Translations under genes and position numbers: made by a program | Source: Bacteroidia bacterium | GTDB taxonomy: Bacteria > Bacteroidota > Bacteroidia > Bacteroidales > GWA2-32-17 | Direction of reading: 5' to 3' | Length of the DNA: 64,000 nt | Assembly: GCA_016218155.1 (NCBI GenBank) | Contig: JACREQ010000038.1 | Span: 62,001-126,000, forward strand | Part shown: piece by piece, positions 46,609-55,887 of the stretch | How positions within the stretch are numbered: the stretch's first letter is position 1 | Layout of the letters: the number at the start of each line of letters is the position of its first letter | The notes under the pieces: model-generated | The model's input: the letters and a program-made list of their open reading frames with translations, nothing else | Told to the model about the DNA's origin: nothing | Database searches by the model: none

Positions 46609-47193
46609 TTACTTTTCTTTATATTTCATTCTAAGTTCAATTATAGAAATAATAGAAAGTAAAGCCATTACATAAAAAAATATAAATAACAAAAAAATAA
46701 TTCTTTCATAAAAATCAATATCAACCCAAATATCTTTATTATTACCATAGGAGGCATATAATTTAAATGTAAATAAAGGCTGATCTTGTTGCATTTTATT
46801 TATAATAATAAATTTTTTTGCATCTGGAGTATACTCATTACCAATAATAATATATTTTTTAATTGGTTCATAAAAAAAACTGTGTTGCCTAAAATAAGTA
46901 TAAAAAGAAGCCCCAGAAATCATTGTTGATAATGCTAAAACATAACAAAACCTTTTCCATTTTATTTTTCTCCTTGCATCCCATTTTCCTCCTCTAAATA
47001 ACAACGACCATAATAATATTAAAATAAATGAACAAATTAAAATAATTATTACTAAAAAAGAACTTATATCAACCTCAGTGTAATTTTCAGATAATAAAGC
47101 AATGGTTAGTGAAAATATAAGCCATGTAATTATGTTACGCAATTGTTTTAACGTAATATTTTTAAAGTCTATATTATTTAGCCTTATTTGCAT
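46609..47193 (-). CDS. Four-helix membrane protein of unknown function
   Basis: A 194-residue inner-membrane protein with four predicted helices (about 17-36, 42-67, 80-100 and 160-185) and a basic stretch FRGGKWDARRKIKWKRF between the second and third. No family recognised. Its start overlaps the stop of the large FN3 protein by 10 bp, so the two are co-translated and may form a complex. Base composition is more AT-rich than the chromosome to the left. Confidence 0.6.
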   Translation of the reverse strand: MQIRLNNIDFKNITLKQLRNIITWLIFSLTIALLSENYTEVDISSFLVIIILICSFILILLWSLLFRGGKWDARRKIKWKRFCYVLALSTMISGASFYTYFRQHSFFYEPIKKYIIIGNEYTPDAKKFIIINKMQQDQPLFTFKLYASYGNNKDIWVDIDFYERIIFLLFIFFYVMALLSIISIIELRMKYKEK

Positions 47194-49001
47194 TGTTCAT
47201 CTAAAAAGATTTCAAAAGGGATGGCATCATATCCTTTTTCTTTATAAAATTGAAATTCTTCCATTCTTTCCTTAGTACTTAAATCCGCATCTTTATAACA
47301 AGAGATTCTTTTATTAGTTTCGTAATCTCTGAGATATATTTTATAAATATATGGCTCTAATATCAATACGGATGATGTACTTTCATTATGTTCTTTATGT
47401 TTATTTGTATCATAAAAATATCCCATTTTAGAATAAATAATCTTTTTTCCTTTTATTTCTATTCTAGGATTTTTCGTTGTTTTAGCACAGATATATAGAG
47501 GAATAGTAATCGTTTGAGTTGATACTGTAAAATTAATATTGTTAGAATTTATGTAATATTCTGGAGTAACTGCAATATTGCTTGCGTAATAAATTTCATT
47601 TGATTTAAAATAATTATCAATAGAACCTTCGATTTTATTATTAATTTGTTCTTGATATACTTTAAGTGCTTTTTTATATTTTTTATTTACCTTTCTTTTA
47701 GAAGGTATATAAGGGTACTTAATATTTTTAATTTTAGATAAATTCTCAACATTTTTCAACTCTGGATTCAATATATAAAAAGATTCTATTGCATTTTGCG
47801 ATGGATAAATCCCTTTTTCTAATAATCCCTTTTTAATTTGTACCTCCTTTAGGCTATCTGAGGAATAATCTTTGCTATCATTGCTTGTAACTGATTTTCT
47901 TACAAAAGTAATAGGTCCAGCATATTCAATTCCTGTGAGTGTTACTGGATTATTATAAATTAAACGATTTAAAAATATATTAAGCGTATCTTTTACAGAA
48001 AAGTACTTACTTAAATTACTTGAATTTTCGTTTACATACCATACACTATCTTTTTGTTGATTACCGTTCGCTCTAATATCAACTATATTTTTTTCTTGAA
48101 TTGTTAATGGAATATCAAAACTACAATTCCAGCCATATAATCCTTCAGTTATTATTTGTTTTTGTTTAAAAATTAATACTGTTTTATCTATATCATTACT
48201 ATCAAAATAACCTATTCCAATTAGAAGATTCCCTTCCTTACTTTTTACAATTTCTTTAGGAAAATAATCATACTTATAAGTTTGTGGCGTTATCTTTATT
48301 GGAAAAACACTTCCATATTGAGATCCGTTGATATCAACTGCAACAGCTCTGAAAAAATAGGTGACCCCTTCCCTAATAGAAGATGTTTGCATTGTATAGT
48401 AAAAATAACTTGAACCACCCTTCTCTGATTGAACAGACTGGGGTATTACTCTAGTTCCATGACCTTCGAGTCCGTCAGGTAAATCCATTTGATTAGTTGA
48501 ATACTCAAACATAGTTGTGGACTTCTCGCCATTAGGCACTAATACACCCATGAAAGAAATATTTACATTGCCAGATATATCAAAGTGTGAAGTGCCAACC
48601 AATGTATAAACATTAGGACCTAAAATTGCTTGGGAAGTAGTAAATTTTAACCAGTCACTTGAAATTGTATCACTACCAGGGTTACTTGCACTAATTCTAA
48701 ATTTGTACGTAGTATTGGGCTTAAGTCCTGTTATAGTATATGGCATTAAAGCTATTTCGGAATTACCTTTACCTATATTTATAGATTGAAAAGTTTCTCC
48801 AGAGGGAATTTCATACCAAACTATTGTTTCTTCTCCATTAGCTTTAACTGTGCCTTTAAACATTGCTGAAATTGAATTTGGAATTACTCCGATTGAGATG
48901 ATTATTGGATGATTATTTTCTTTACTCGATACTGATTGCCCAAAAAGTATTAAAGGAAATAAAATCAAATAAATATGCAAAAAGAATAATTTATTTTCCA
49001 T
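47184..49001 (-). CDS. Exported FN3-domain protein
   Basis: A 605-residue protein with a signal peptide (about 1-23, LFGQ). A fibronectin type III domain spans about 80-125 (LMPYTITGLKPNTTYKFRIS, SDWLKFTTS), and a second FN3-like strand set sits at about 200-235. The C-terminal 350 residues are not recognisable, with a long lysine/asparagine-rich segment (SKRKVNKKYKKALKVYQEQ). I chose ATG 49001 over TTG 49019 because it begins a regular signal peptide. Likely a surface or periplasmic protein partnered with the membrane protein downstream. Confidence 0.62.
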   Translation of the reverse strand: MENKLFFLHIYLILFPLILFGQSVSSKENNHPIIISIGVIPNSISAMFKGTVKANGEETIVWYEIPSGETFQSINIGKGNSEIALMPYTITGLKPNTTYKFRISASNPGSDTISSDWLKFTTSQAILGPNVYTLVGTSHFDISGNVNISFMGVLVPNGEKSTTMFEYSTNQMDLPDGLEGHGTRVIPQSVQSEKGGSSYFYYTMQTSSIREGVTYFFRAVAVDINGSQYGSVFPIKITPQTYKYDYFPKEIVKSKEGNLLIGIGYFDSNDIDKTVLIFKQKQIITEGLYGWNCSFDIPLTIQEKNIVDIRANGNQQKDSVWYVNENSSNLSKYFSVKDTLNIFLNRLIYNNPVTLTGIEYAGPITFVRKSVTSNDSKDYSSDSLKEVQIKKGLLEKGIYPSQNAIESFYILNPELKNVENLSKIKNIKYPYIPSKRKVNKKYKKALKVYQEQINNKIEGSIDNYFKSNEIYYASNIAVTPEYYINSNNINFTVSTQTITIPLYICAKTTKNPRIEIKGKKIIYSKMGYFYDTNKHKEHNESTSSVLILEPYIYKIYLRDYETNKRISCYKDADLSTKERMEEFQFYKEKGYDAIPFEIFLDEQCK

Positions 49002-49387
49002 ATTTTTAATTACTGTCAATCAGCTTTAAACGTCAAAGATAAAAAAATGGTTTTTGAATTTGTAAATTGACCATATAATTGTCAAAAAGAAATGAAGCCC
49101 AAAGTTAATTGTCAATTCACTGTCTCCAGACTGTACTTATTGTTTCTATCTGAATATGGAATTAGAACAGGTATACCTTATGGAGAACAAAACTACCATC
49201 AAACTTTGAATTCATAAATATAATCAAAGTATCACTTAAGAAACGAACAGCTACTTTTGCAACATTTTTTTGAAATTAAACAAACTTGTCTTTTACATGG
49301 ATATGCTTGTGTGTAATTTAGAATAAATACAAATAATGTATATTTCGAATAATTCTATATAAATTGTTTTATCTTTGATAATAATAA

Positions 49388-49416
49388 AGAAAGCTAGTGA
49401 TTAACTAGCTCTCTTT
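49388..49416 (-). terminator. Hairpin terminator downstream of the tRNA-like element
   Basis: On the minus strand AAAGAGAGCTAGT, a 5-nt loop, ACTAGCTTTCTTT, then TTATTATTAT. It lies just after the tRNA-like 3' end, as expected for a transcribed RNA gene. Confidence 0.5.
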
Positions 49417-49422
49417 AAACGG

Positions 49423-49513
49423 GCACTGGGACAGGATTCAAACCTGCATCTTTTTGGTATTAATAGGCATTAGCTGCCATCCAAAATGTTTTATTCAATT
49501 AAACTATCCAGTT
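49423..49513 (-). tRNA. tRNA-like relic with an enlarged anticodon region (possible pseudo-tRNA)
   Basis: On the minus strand a T-arm (GCAGG TTTGAAT CCTGT), a D-arm (GTTT...AAAC) and a partial acceptor stem (ACTGG/CCAGT) are recognisable. The anticodon stem can be written TTTTGG/CCAAAA, but it encloses 23 nt instead of 7, including a nested GGCA/TGCC hairpin. T-loop position 56 is T instead of C. No normal anticodon can be assigned. It is flanked by a 5' hairpin and a 3' terminator. Degenerate tRNA, or an unusual structured RNA. Confidence 0.4.
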
Positions 49514-49538
49514 AAAGGTTGTTAGGGCAACCTTTTTT
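49514..49538 (+). terminator. Hairpin abutting the tRNA-like element
   Basis: AAAGGTTG, loop of 6, CAACCTTT, then T-run on the plus strand. On the minus strand it is a 5' hairpin touching the tRNA-like sequence. Confidence 0.5.
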
Positions 49539-49688
49539 ATTTTTATTTTTAATATTTAAAGTAAAGGTATAAACATAAAAAGTCGTTTTTTGGGTGGTGT
49601 AAATTTTCTATTTACCAACTTATTAACACAATATATGGTATTACACTATATCAATACAATTAAATATCACATATTCTGCTAATTATTT

Positions 49689-50078
49689 TTATGTTTTTTT
49701 GATTTCCTTTATTTTTTTACGAGGCTTTATATAATCTCTTACAGTATTATTTAATCTCTGCGCATTACAACCATCTAATAAGCCATATGATTGCATAATT
49801 CTACCTGTTATTATGCGGATTCGATAAGGTATATTTTCTGTGTTTTTAATTGCAAAATCTTTATCTACTTTCTGATAAATATATTTACAAAATTTAGAAT
49901 TACTTATAAGAAAAAGGTTTTTGTCATTAATTCCAAGCTTTTCAAAATCGTATATTATTTTTTCTAGATTTGATACAAATAATTTGTGTGACCAAGAACC
50001 ATCTATATTTTTCAATTTATATTGATTCCCATATTTTAGCGAATTTAGAATAAACTCTATTTTTTCTTTTTTGTTCAT
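49689..50078 (-). CDS. Unknown 129-residue protein next to the RM gene
   Basis: A small basic protein with no recognised family. It is alpha-helix-rich and lysine-rich (KEKIEFILNSLKYGNQYKLK; the tail is PRKKIKEIKKT). It starts at ATG 50078, 4 bp after the stop of the restriction-modification gene; an in-frame upstream start would overlap that gene. It is therefore the last gene of the same operon. Could be an accessory or controller protein, but nothing in the sequence proves it. Confidence 0.55.
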   Translation of the reverse strand: MNKKEKIEFILNSLKYGNQYKLKNIDGSWSHKLFVSNLEKIIYDFEKLGINDKNLFLISNSKFCKYIYQKVDKDFAIKNTENIPYRIRIITGRIMQSYGLLDGCNAQRLNNTVRDYIKPRKKIKEIKKT

Positions 50079-50082
50079 CAAG

Positions 50083-52875
50083 TTAAAATATCCCTTTATT
50101 GTCTTTTGTTTTTTTAACACCTTTCTCTATAACAAATAAACCAGACGTATATCTATCATAAAGCTCAAACAAAAATTCAATTCGTTTTGTTTCGTTAATG
50201 AAAGGTTGAGCACGGTAACATAAATCTACGGCTTTGTCTAATTCCTGATGTGCTTTTACTAATGCTGGGGGCATGGTTAATGGATCGTATAAATCAGCTA
50301 AACTGCTTTCTGGAAATTCTAATCTTTCATCTAAAACTTTTTGTGCTGCCTTTTCAATTTGTGCAATTTGTTTTTCTGTCGGATTTTCAGGCCAAGGATA
50401 ATTGTTATAAACTATATCATTTGAATATCTTAAATCACTTTTAATCCTACCACAAACATGTTTAATCCATGTCATATGCATAAGTGAGGAAACAATACCA
50501 AAATGATAAGTGTTGGCATTTGGAATTGAATTACAACTATCAGCAACAATAAATGTTTTATCAAAAAAACCAAAAGGAATATATTTTCTATTTTCAGATG
50601 AATGGCGTGGAATTAAAATATAATCTGATGTAGGTTGTCTATTCTCAGTAAATAATGTTGGAAAATCAGCCCATTTTATAGTTGCCTGTTTTGTACTTAG
50701 AAGTCTCATTTTTCTTACTTCATCAATTCTATGAAGAATTTCAGGAATTTTCTTTATTTCATCAGGTTTAATATCAACCAACCATAAACACCAACGTTGT
50801 TCATTATGAAGAAATTCTTTTGCACTAACAAAGCGAAAAATGTATTTTTCTGCATGCATAGAAGTTTTTATAAGAGTCTCTTTTTCTTCATTTGATAATA
50901 GTAAATTACCGCCATCAGTAGGTTGGCTTCCTTTTACCATTTCTGGAACATTGCAAATTGCTTTCTTTCGTGAACCTATAAAAAAGTCTTTTCCTTCAAC
51001 TAAATAAGGATTAATATTTTTTGCTCTTAATTCGTGTGGTTCACCTTTTATATCTTCATATTCATATATTAATTTTTCGGACGTGTCGAAATTTGAAAAA
51101 CCAACAATTACAACATGAACAGCGGCATTTCCTTTTGCTTCATTATTCCAACGAAACGTTCGATGTGCAAAATGTATTTTTATTTGATATTTGTTAAACA
51201 TTTCATTCCAAAGCACACCAACTTGTTCGCCCTGTACAATAGAATTTGTAGAAACAAAAGCACATTTTATTTCTTTTTTTTCAGAGTTATATGTTTTCAG
51301 ATATTGTGCTGCTTTTATATACCAAGCTGTAACATAATCCAAAACTCCCGAACCGTTAACACCAGCAAAGATTAATTCCAAATCTTTCTTTTGACTTTCG
51401 TTTTGTAAATGCTTACCAATAAAAGGAGGATTACCTAAAATGAAATGATATTTCGGTTCTTCCTTTTCCCAAGATAATGGTTCTATAAGACTTTGCCAAT
51501 CTATTTGCAAAGCGTTTCCATTTTTAATTGTTGCAGATTTTTTCAAAGGTAAACGAACAAAATATTCACCAAATAAAACACTTGCTTGCATGTTCATTTG
51601 ATGGTCTATTAACCACATGGCAACTTGGGCAATTAAAGAAGGGAATTCTTCGTATTCAATTCCGTAAAATTTGTCAACGTCAACTAAAAAATAAGTGCCT
51701 ATATCGGTTACTTGTTGGCTTCCTAAAATGCTTTTAACAATTTCCATTTCAAGTAAACGCAATTCTCGATAAGCAATAATTAAGAAGTTACCACAACCAC
51801 AGGCAGGGTCAAGAAAACGAAGAGTGCTAATTTTTAATTGAAGTTTTTTAAGTTCTCTTACGTTTCCTTTTGCTGAATTAAATTCTTTCCAAAGCCCATC
51901 AAGGAAAAGTGGTTTAATAAGTTTTAAGATGTTCTTTTCGCTTGTATAATGTGCTCCTAAATTTCGTCTTGCTTTTTCGTCCATAACAGATTGAAAAAGC
52001 GAACCAAAAATAGCAGGAGAAATTTTGCTCCAATCTAAATAACAACATTCAAGCAGTGTTTGTCTCATGCCTGAGTCAAAAGAAGCAAAAGGCAATGTTT
52101 CTTCAAATAATTTTCCGTTTACATAAGGAAATGCAGCAAGGTTTTCATCAATATTAGTAAGACGATTTTCTTTTGGTAAATTAAGAGTATTAAAAATTGC
52201 TGCAATGTGGTAGGCTAAATCGCTTCCGTCTTCTTTTGTTTTTTGCTCGATATAATCCTGAAAAATTCCTTTTTCGAAAATACTTGTATCATCGGCAAAT
52301 AAACAAAATAACAATCTTACCAAATAACGTTCTAAAGAATGCCCGGAATATCCGATTGCTTTTAACCTATCATGAAGCTTACCCATTAACATGGCAGCAT
52401 CAATGTTTACAGGATCTTCTTCTTTGTATGTGCGTTTTTGATAACCTGCGATAAAACCAAATAAATGAATATTCTTTACAAGTTCTTTTAATTTGAATTC
52501 TGTTGTTTTTTCTTCTTCAATGTCTATAAGCCGGAAAACATCAAAGTCTGAAACAAGTATATACTTTGGTATTTCGTGCTGTGGAAGTCCTTGTATATAA
52601 TCTTTTGCTTGTGTTAATGCTTTGTCAAGGTTTTTGCCCTTGCTTTTCATTTCAATTAACAAATTGCCTTTCCATAACAAATCAATATAACCATCGTGTG
52701 CGTCAAGCTTTTTTACCTTATGTTCAAAGGTTGCAACCTTGCGTTGACTTATTCCAAACACATTGAAAAACTCATATAAAAAAGTTTTTGCTTCTGCTTC
52801 TTCATTGAAAGCATTATCCCATTCTTTTGAGAATCGGGAAGCTCGCTCTTTTATTTCGTTCCAGCTTAGGGACAT
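50083..52875 (-). CDS. MmeI-type (type IIL/IIG) restriction-modification enzyme
   Basis: A 930-residue fusion of nuclease, methyltransferase and target recognition. The N-terminal PD-ExK site is D65 with E75-M-K77 (GYIDLLWKGNLLIEMKSKG), matching the D-x9-ExK arrangement of MmeI. The helical connector then leads to adenine methyltransferase motif I (LDPACGCGNF, near 350-360) and motif IV (NPPF, near 480, in LGNPPFIGKH). The target-recognition domain and C-terminal helices follow. A single polypeptide modifies and cuts DNA. It is 58 bp downstream of the ABC-3C ATPase and in the same direction. Confidence 0.9.
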   Translation of the reverse strand: MSLSWNEIKERASRFSKEWDNAFNEEAEAKTFLYEFFNVFGISQRKVATFEHKVKKLDAHDGYIDLLWKGNLLIEMKSKGKNLDKALTQAKDYIQGLPQHEIPKYILVSDFDVFRLIDIEEEKTTEFKLKELVKNIHLFGFIAGYQKRTYKEEDPVNIDAAMLMGKLHDRLKAIGYSGHSLERYLVRLLFCLFADDTSIFEKGIFQDYIEQKTKEDGSDLAYHIAAIFNTLNLPKENRLTNIDENLAAFPYVNGKLFEETLPFASFDSGMRQTLLECCYLDWSKISPAIFGSLFQSVMDEKARRNLGAHYTSEKNILKLIKPLFLDGLWKEFNSAKGNVRELKKLQLKISTLRFLDPACGCGNFLIIAYRELRLLEMEIVKSILGSQQVTDIGTYFLVDVDKFYGIEYEEFPSLIAQVAMWLIDHQMNMQASVLFGEYFVRLPLKKSATIKNGNALQIDWQSLIEPLSWEKEEPKYHFILGNPPFIGKHLQNESQKKDLELIFAGVNGSGVLDYVTAWYIKAAQYLKTYNSEKKEIKCAFVSTNSIVQGEQVGVLWNEMFNKYQIKIHFAHRTFRWNNEAKGNAAVHVVIVGFSNFDTSEKLIYEYEDIKGEPHELRAKNINPYLVEGKDFFIGSRKKAICNVPEMVKGSQPTDGGNLLLSNEEKETLIKTSMHAEKYIFRFVSAKEFLHNEQRWCLWLVDIKPDEIKKIPEILHRIDEVRKMRLLSTKQATIKWADFPTLFTENRQPTSDYILIPRHSSENRKYIPFGFFDKTFIVADSCNSIPNANTYHFGIVSSLMHMTWIKHVCGRIKSDLRYSNDIVYNNYPWPENPTEKQIAQIEKAAQKVLDERLEFPESSLADLYDPLTMPPALVKAHQELDKAVDLCYRAQPFINETKRIEFLFELYDRYTSGLFVIEKGVKKTKDNKGIF

Positions 52876-52933
52876 TATAAATAAATCATTTTAATATTAT
52901 TGTAAATATTGCTATTTTATTTATTGTTTAGTT

Positions 52934-54838
52934 TCATTCATTAAATTTTAAAGTCTTATTATGTTTGTCATAAAAAGCACCAATTGTATATTTTGGAATA
53001 TTTAATTCTTCTGCAATCATAGATGTTGTCATAATTATCTGAAATTCTTTGTCCTTAAAATCGTCAGAGGAGGCAATTTCTACTACCTTTTTTTGAAAAT
53101 TTTTACTTCTTTCTTCAACCATTCCTTTATCTTCAACATTATCACAAATAATAAATTTAGGAAACCTAAAGTAATCAAGATTTAATGAAGCAAAGAAAAT
53201 GGCAAACCTTACGCTATTCTTTAAAAGAACCATTGAACTTGCAGAAAAACGATTTCTGTTATCAAGAAAAAAAGTATTCCTAGCAAAATCAACTGTTACT
53301 TGTCTACCATCTTTAAATTTTTCTTCATATTCTCCATCACCTTTTAAAAGCTGTAGTGCATATTTTTGAATTACAGAATAGGCTTTCGTACCTTTTGTTC
53401 TCTGTAATTCCTCTAATCTATTTGTTTCATGATTGAGCCTATCAACACCACTTTTTAGAGCAAACATTTGTATTTTATATTCATCATAAGAATAAATTAG
53501 TTGCAATTGTTTTTCAAAAAACTCTATTTCAGCATTTAATTTTCCTTTATTTTCTAGAAGCTTGTCAAATTTATTTTCTGTACTACTTCTTGAATTATTG
53601 ATGTAAATATCTATATCGTTTTGTGCTTTTTTTAATAGTCTTTCAGAATCTTTTAATTCTTTTTCTAATTCAATAACTTTTTCTTGTTTCTCATTTAAAA
53701 TTTCAGTTGATTCTTTAATCTGCATTTCAACTTCAACTTTCATTCTAAGTAGTTTAGATTTTCCTAAATTTTCAGTTATTTCTTTCTTGCATAATTTACA
53801 ATGATTATCAGCTAGATTCTCTTCAATTTTTTCAAGACAAATTGGACAATATAAAATAGGGAAATTGCCTAAGATTTCTCTAGAATTTAGCGATTCAATT
53901 ATCGCTTTTAATTTCATATTTAATACTTCTATAAATTCATTATTGTCAATAATATCAATTTTATTATTTCCGATGTTTGATAATATTGTATCAAAATTAA
54001 TTTTAAAATTATTTAGGTTTTTCCGTAATAATTGAATTTCGTTTTTTGTGTCACCTGACTTAATTGAATCGACAATTTGTGAAGGATTTTTAAGTACTGT
54101 AATTGTCTTAGATAGCAGCTCTCTTTTTTCTTTAATTTTATCATTTATAGTATCTTTATTAAATTCAAAAGGAGAGTTTTTAAAAACATCTTCAATTGCA
54201 TGAACTTGTTTTTTTATTTCACTTAATTCTTTTTCCTTGTGGCGAAGCTCCATCTGAAGTTTGAGTAATTTATCATCATAAGTACCTAATAATAAATTTC
54301 CGATAGCGCTTCTAATCAATGGAGAATCGAAATCCTCATTTTTCATCAAACAATCCAAAGCACTTAATTGATCAATATATAATAGCCTTAAAACTTGATT
54401 AAAAGTGATAGATTCTAAATTATCCGTTGAAACTTCAGGAAAATTCAACGTTTTAAATAATATTTGACTAAAACTTTCAGTTTTTTCTGTTCTTTTATAT
54501 GAATAAATATTCCATCCTTCAAAATTTGATACAATAGCTTTATTGAGTTCCCCCCAATAAATCATCATTGGACGCATTTGCTTACTTTCAATTTGCCTTT
54601 TTAAAGTAATTACAACATCATTTAATTCAACTTCAACAAAAACAAAATCACAATTACCAGCTTCAGGAAGCCAATCAATAAATTCACCACCTAAACCAAA
54701 AAAAATAAAATTAGAAATAGTTGATTTACCGGAACTATTATCACCTCTAATAATATTAATGCCATTATGAAAATTTTCTTGATATACGCTTTTACCATCC
54801 TTCGTAACAAGAAGTTTATTTATTTTAAGAAAGCTCAT
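52934..54838 (-). CDS. Rad50/SMC-like ABC ATPase (ABC-three-component system)
   Basis: A 634-residue ATPase. Walker A is GDNSSGKST (32-40). The protein then runs through long coiled coils with a zinc-hook-like CPIC...CKLC pair near the middle (about 325-350). It returns to a signature region (RFSASSMVLLKNSV) and a Walker B-like IICDNVEDKGM with the D-loop, ending in TIGAFYDKH. The architecture is that of the SMC-like ATPases in ABC-3C and Lamassu-type defence. Its start overlaps the middle component by 14 bp. The neighbouring CTD protein supports ABC-3C (family recognition from memory). Confidence 0.82.
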   Translation of the reverse strand: MSFLKINKLLVTKDGKSVYQENFHNGINIIRGDNSSGKSTISNFIFFGLGGEFIDWLPEAGNCDFVFVEVELNDVVITLKRQIESKQMRPMMIYWGELNKAIVSNFEGWNIYSYKRTEKTESFSQILFKTLNFPEVSTDNLESITFNQVLRLLYIDQLSALDCLMKNEDFDSPLIRSAIGNLLLGTYDDKLLKLQMELRHKEKELSEIKKQVHAIEDVFKNSPFEFNKDTINDKIKEKRELLSKTITVLKNPSQIVDSIKSGDTKNEIQLLRKNLNNFKINFDTILSNIGNNKIDIIDNNEFIEVLNMKLKAIIESLNSREILGNFPILYCPICLEKIEENLADNHCKLCKKEITENLGKSKLLRMKVEVEMQIKESTEILNEKQEKVIELEKELKDSERLLKKAQNDIDIYINNSRSSTENKFDKLLENKGKLNAEIEFFEKQLQLIYSYDEYKIQMFALKSGVDRLNHETNRLEELQRTKGTKAYSVIQKYALQLLKGDGEYEEKFKDGRQVTVDFARNTFFLDNRNRFSASSMVLLKNSVRFAIFFASLNLDYFRFPKFIICDNVEDKGMVEERSKNFQKKVVEIASSDDFKDKEFQIIMTTSMIAEELNIPKYTIGAFYDKHNKTLKFNE

Positions 54839-55307
54839 ATCGGTAGTCCATTAGATTAGTTCTTTGTTTTAATTCTCTTATAGAAATATTCTCAAAATAC
54901 TCAACAATTAATTTAATATATTCTGTTTCGTTTTTTGTAAGATCGGAGATTAAACCATCAGGAATTATTATATCTGAAAATTGTATGAATTCATTGTTAT
55001 AAAGTTCTTTATCTATAAAACCATATGAAGTTAATGCTTTTAAAGCTAATTCTTGAACACTTTCCATTTCAGAAAATGTATATTTTGAATTTTGAATTCT
55101 ATTATATTTATTGGTTTCTAACAAATGTTTATATTTTGAATATTCTTTAGGAAGTACAATTTTTTTTATGTCGTTTAAGAATAAAAAATAATAATCATAA
55201 ATTCTTAGTCTATCAATTTCATATTGTTTTTGATTCAAATTCTTAAGAAGTTTAAGAAAACGAATTATTGTATAATATGTGTCATAAACAGGGTGATAAA
55301 TTATCAT
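54825..55307 (-). CDS. ABC-3C middle-component-like protein
   Basis: A 160-residue helical protein. The N-terminal MIIYHPVYDTYYTIIRFLKLL is the sort of start seen in ABC-3C middle components, which bridge the ATPase and the effector. The central part (FLNDIKKIVLPKEYSKYKHL) and a helical C-terminus follow. It lies between the CTD protein (1 bp gap) and the ATPase (14 bp overlap), exactly the position of the middle component in known systems. The identification depends mainly on this context and on my recall of the family pattern. Confidence 0.68.
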   Translation of the reverse strand: MIIYHPVYDTYYTIIRFLKLLKNLNQKQYEIDRLRIYDYYFLFLNDIKKIVLPKEYSKYKHLLETNKYNRIQNSKYTFSEMESVQELALKALTSYGFIDKELYNNEFIQFSDIIIPDGLISDLTKNETEYIKLIVEYFENISIRELKQRTNLMDYRYELS

Positions 55308-55308
55308 A

Positions 55309-55887
55309 TTATTTCCATCTTATATGGCAATTGCCTGTTAAAAAAAACACCATAGCAGTAATATCGTCTTCATATAATTCAAGTACATTATTAACACCTA
55401 ACATTTCTTGAACGGGTTGAATAACTTTTTTAATTATTAATTCGCGTACTTCTTCTTTTGGAACACCATCGTTTATTGCGCCCTTAATATGAAAATTGAA
55501 TAAAACATATAGCCTTGCAAGTAGGAAAGCATGAATTTTTTGAGTTGCTTTTGACAAATTGTTTTCAGTTAATTTTTTATAATAGTAATCTTTCATATCT
55601 CTTGCCCACTTATAATCAGCCTGAAAACCAGATTCCTCTAATTTTTTTTCTAAACCAATTATTTCTTCGTCAATATTACTTGTAAAATGCTGAATCTTAT
55701 CAATAAATTCACGAAACTCAATTTCGCCATTATCTAGTTCTTTTTCAAATTCTTCAACAAGTTTTAAGTATTGTCCATATTTTTCAGTACTGTAGTTATT
55801 AATAACATTAATATTACCTTTAGCTTGGTATTGATTAGCATCATCACCAGCATTTTGTGTCATTTCTATTTTTTCAGGTTCTTCCAT
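55309..55887 (-). CDS. ABC-3C C-terminal-domain adaptor protein with N-terminal QYQ motif
   Basis: A 192-residue protein ending in an ABC-3C-type C-terminal domain: HAFLLARLYVLFNFHIKGAI, VIQPVQEMLGVNNVLELYEDD and FFLTGNCHIRW. In typical ABC-3C effectors this domain is fused after a toxic domain. Here only a short N-terminal peptide precedes it (MTQNAGDDANQYQAKGNIN and NVINN). The same peptide pattern ends the membrane protein encoded just upstream. Start shares one base with that gene's stop (TAATG). I read it as the adaptor half of a split effector. No catalytic motif is visible. Confidence 0.72.
   Translation of the reverse strand: MEEPEKIEMTQNAGDDANQYQAKGNINVINNYSTEKYGQYLKLVEEFEKELDNGEIEFREFIDKIQHFTSNIDEEIIGLEKKLEESGFQADYKWARDMKDYYYKKLTENNLSKATQKIHAFLLARLYVLFNFHIKGAINDGVPKEEVRELIIKKVIQPVQEMLGVNNVLELYEDDITAMVFFLTGNCHIRWK

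Larger units (their letters stand above)
49002..49688. other. Gene-poor gap holding a tRNA-like sequence and hairpins
   Basis: 687 bp between the FN3 gene and the small unknown gene. It carries the tRNA-like element and flanking hairpins listed separately. A 41-codon plus-strand frame from ATG 49092 is open but unsupported. Otherwise I see nothing coding. Confidence 0.4.

Noticed and set aside
49092-49217. 41-codon plus-strand frame in the gap left of the RM gene
   Set aside because: No promoter, no similarity to a known family and no conserved context; likely chance.
52934-54838. Lamassu-type LmuB rather than ABC-3C ATPase
   Set aside because: The neighbouring middle-component-like and CTD proteins (FLTGNCHIRW) fit ABC-3C better, although both families have SMC-like ATPases.
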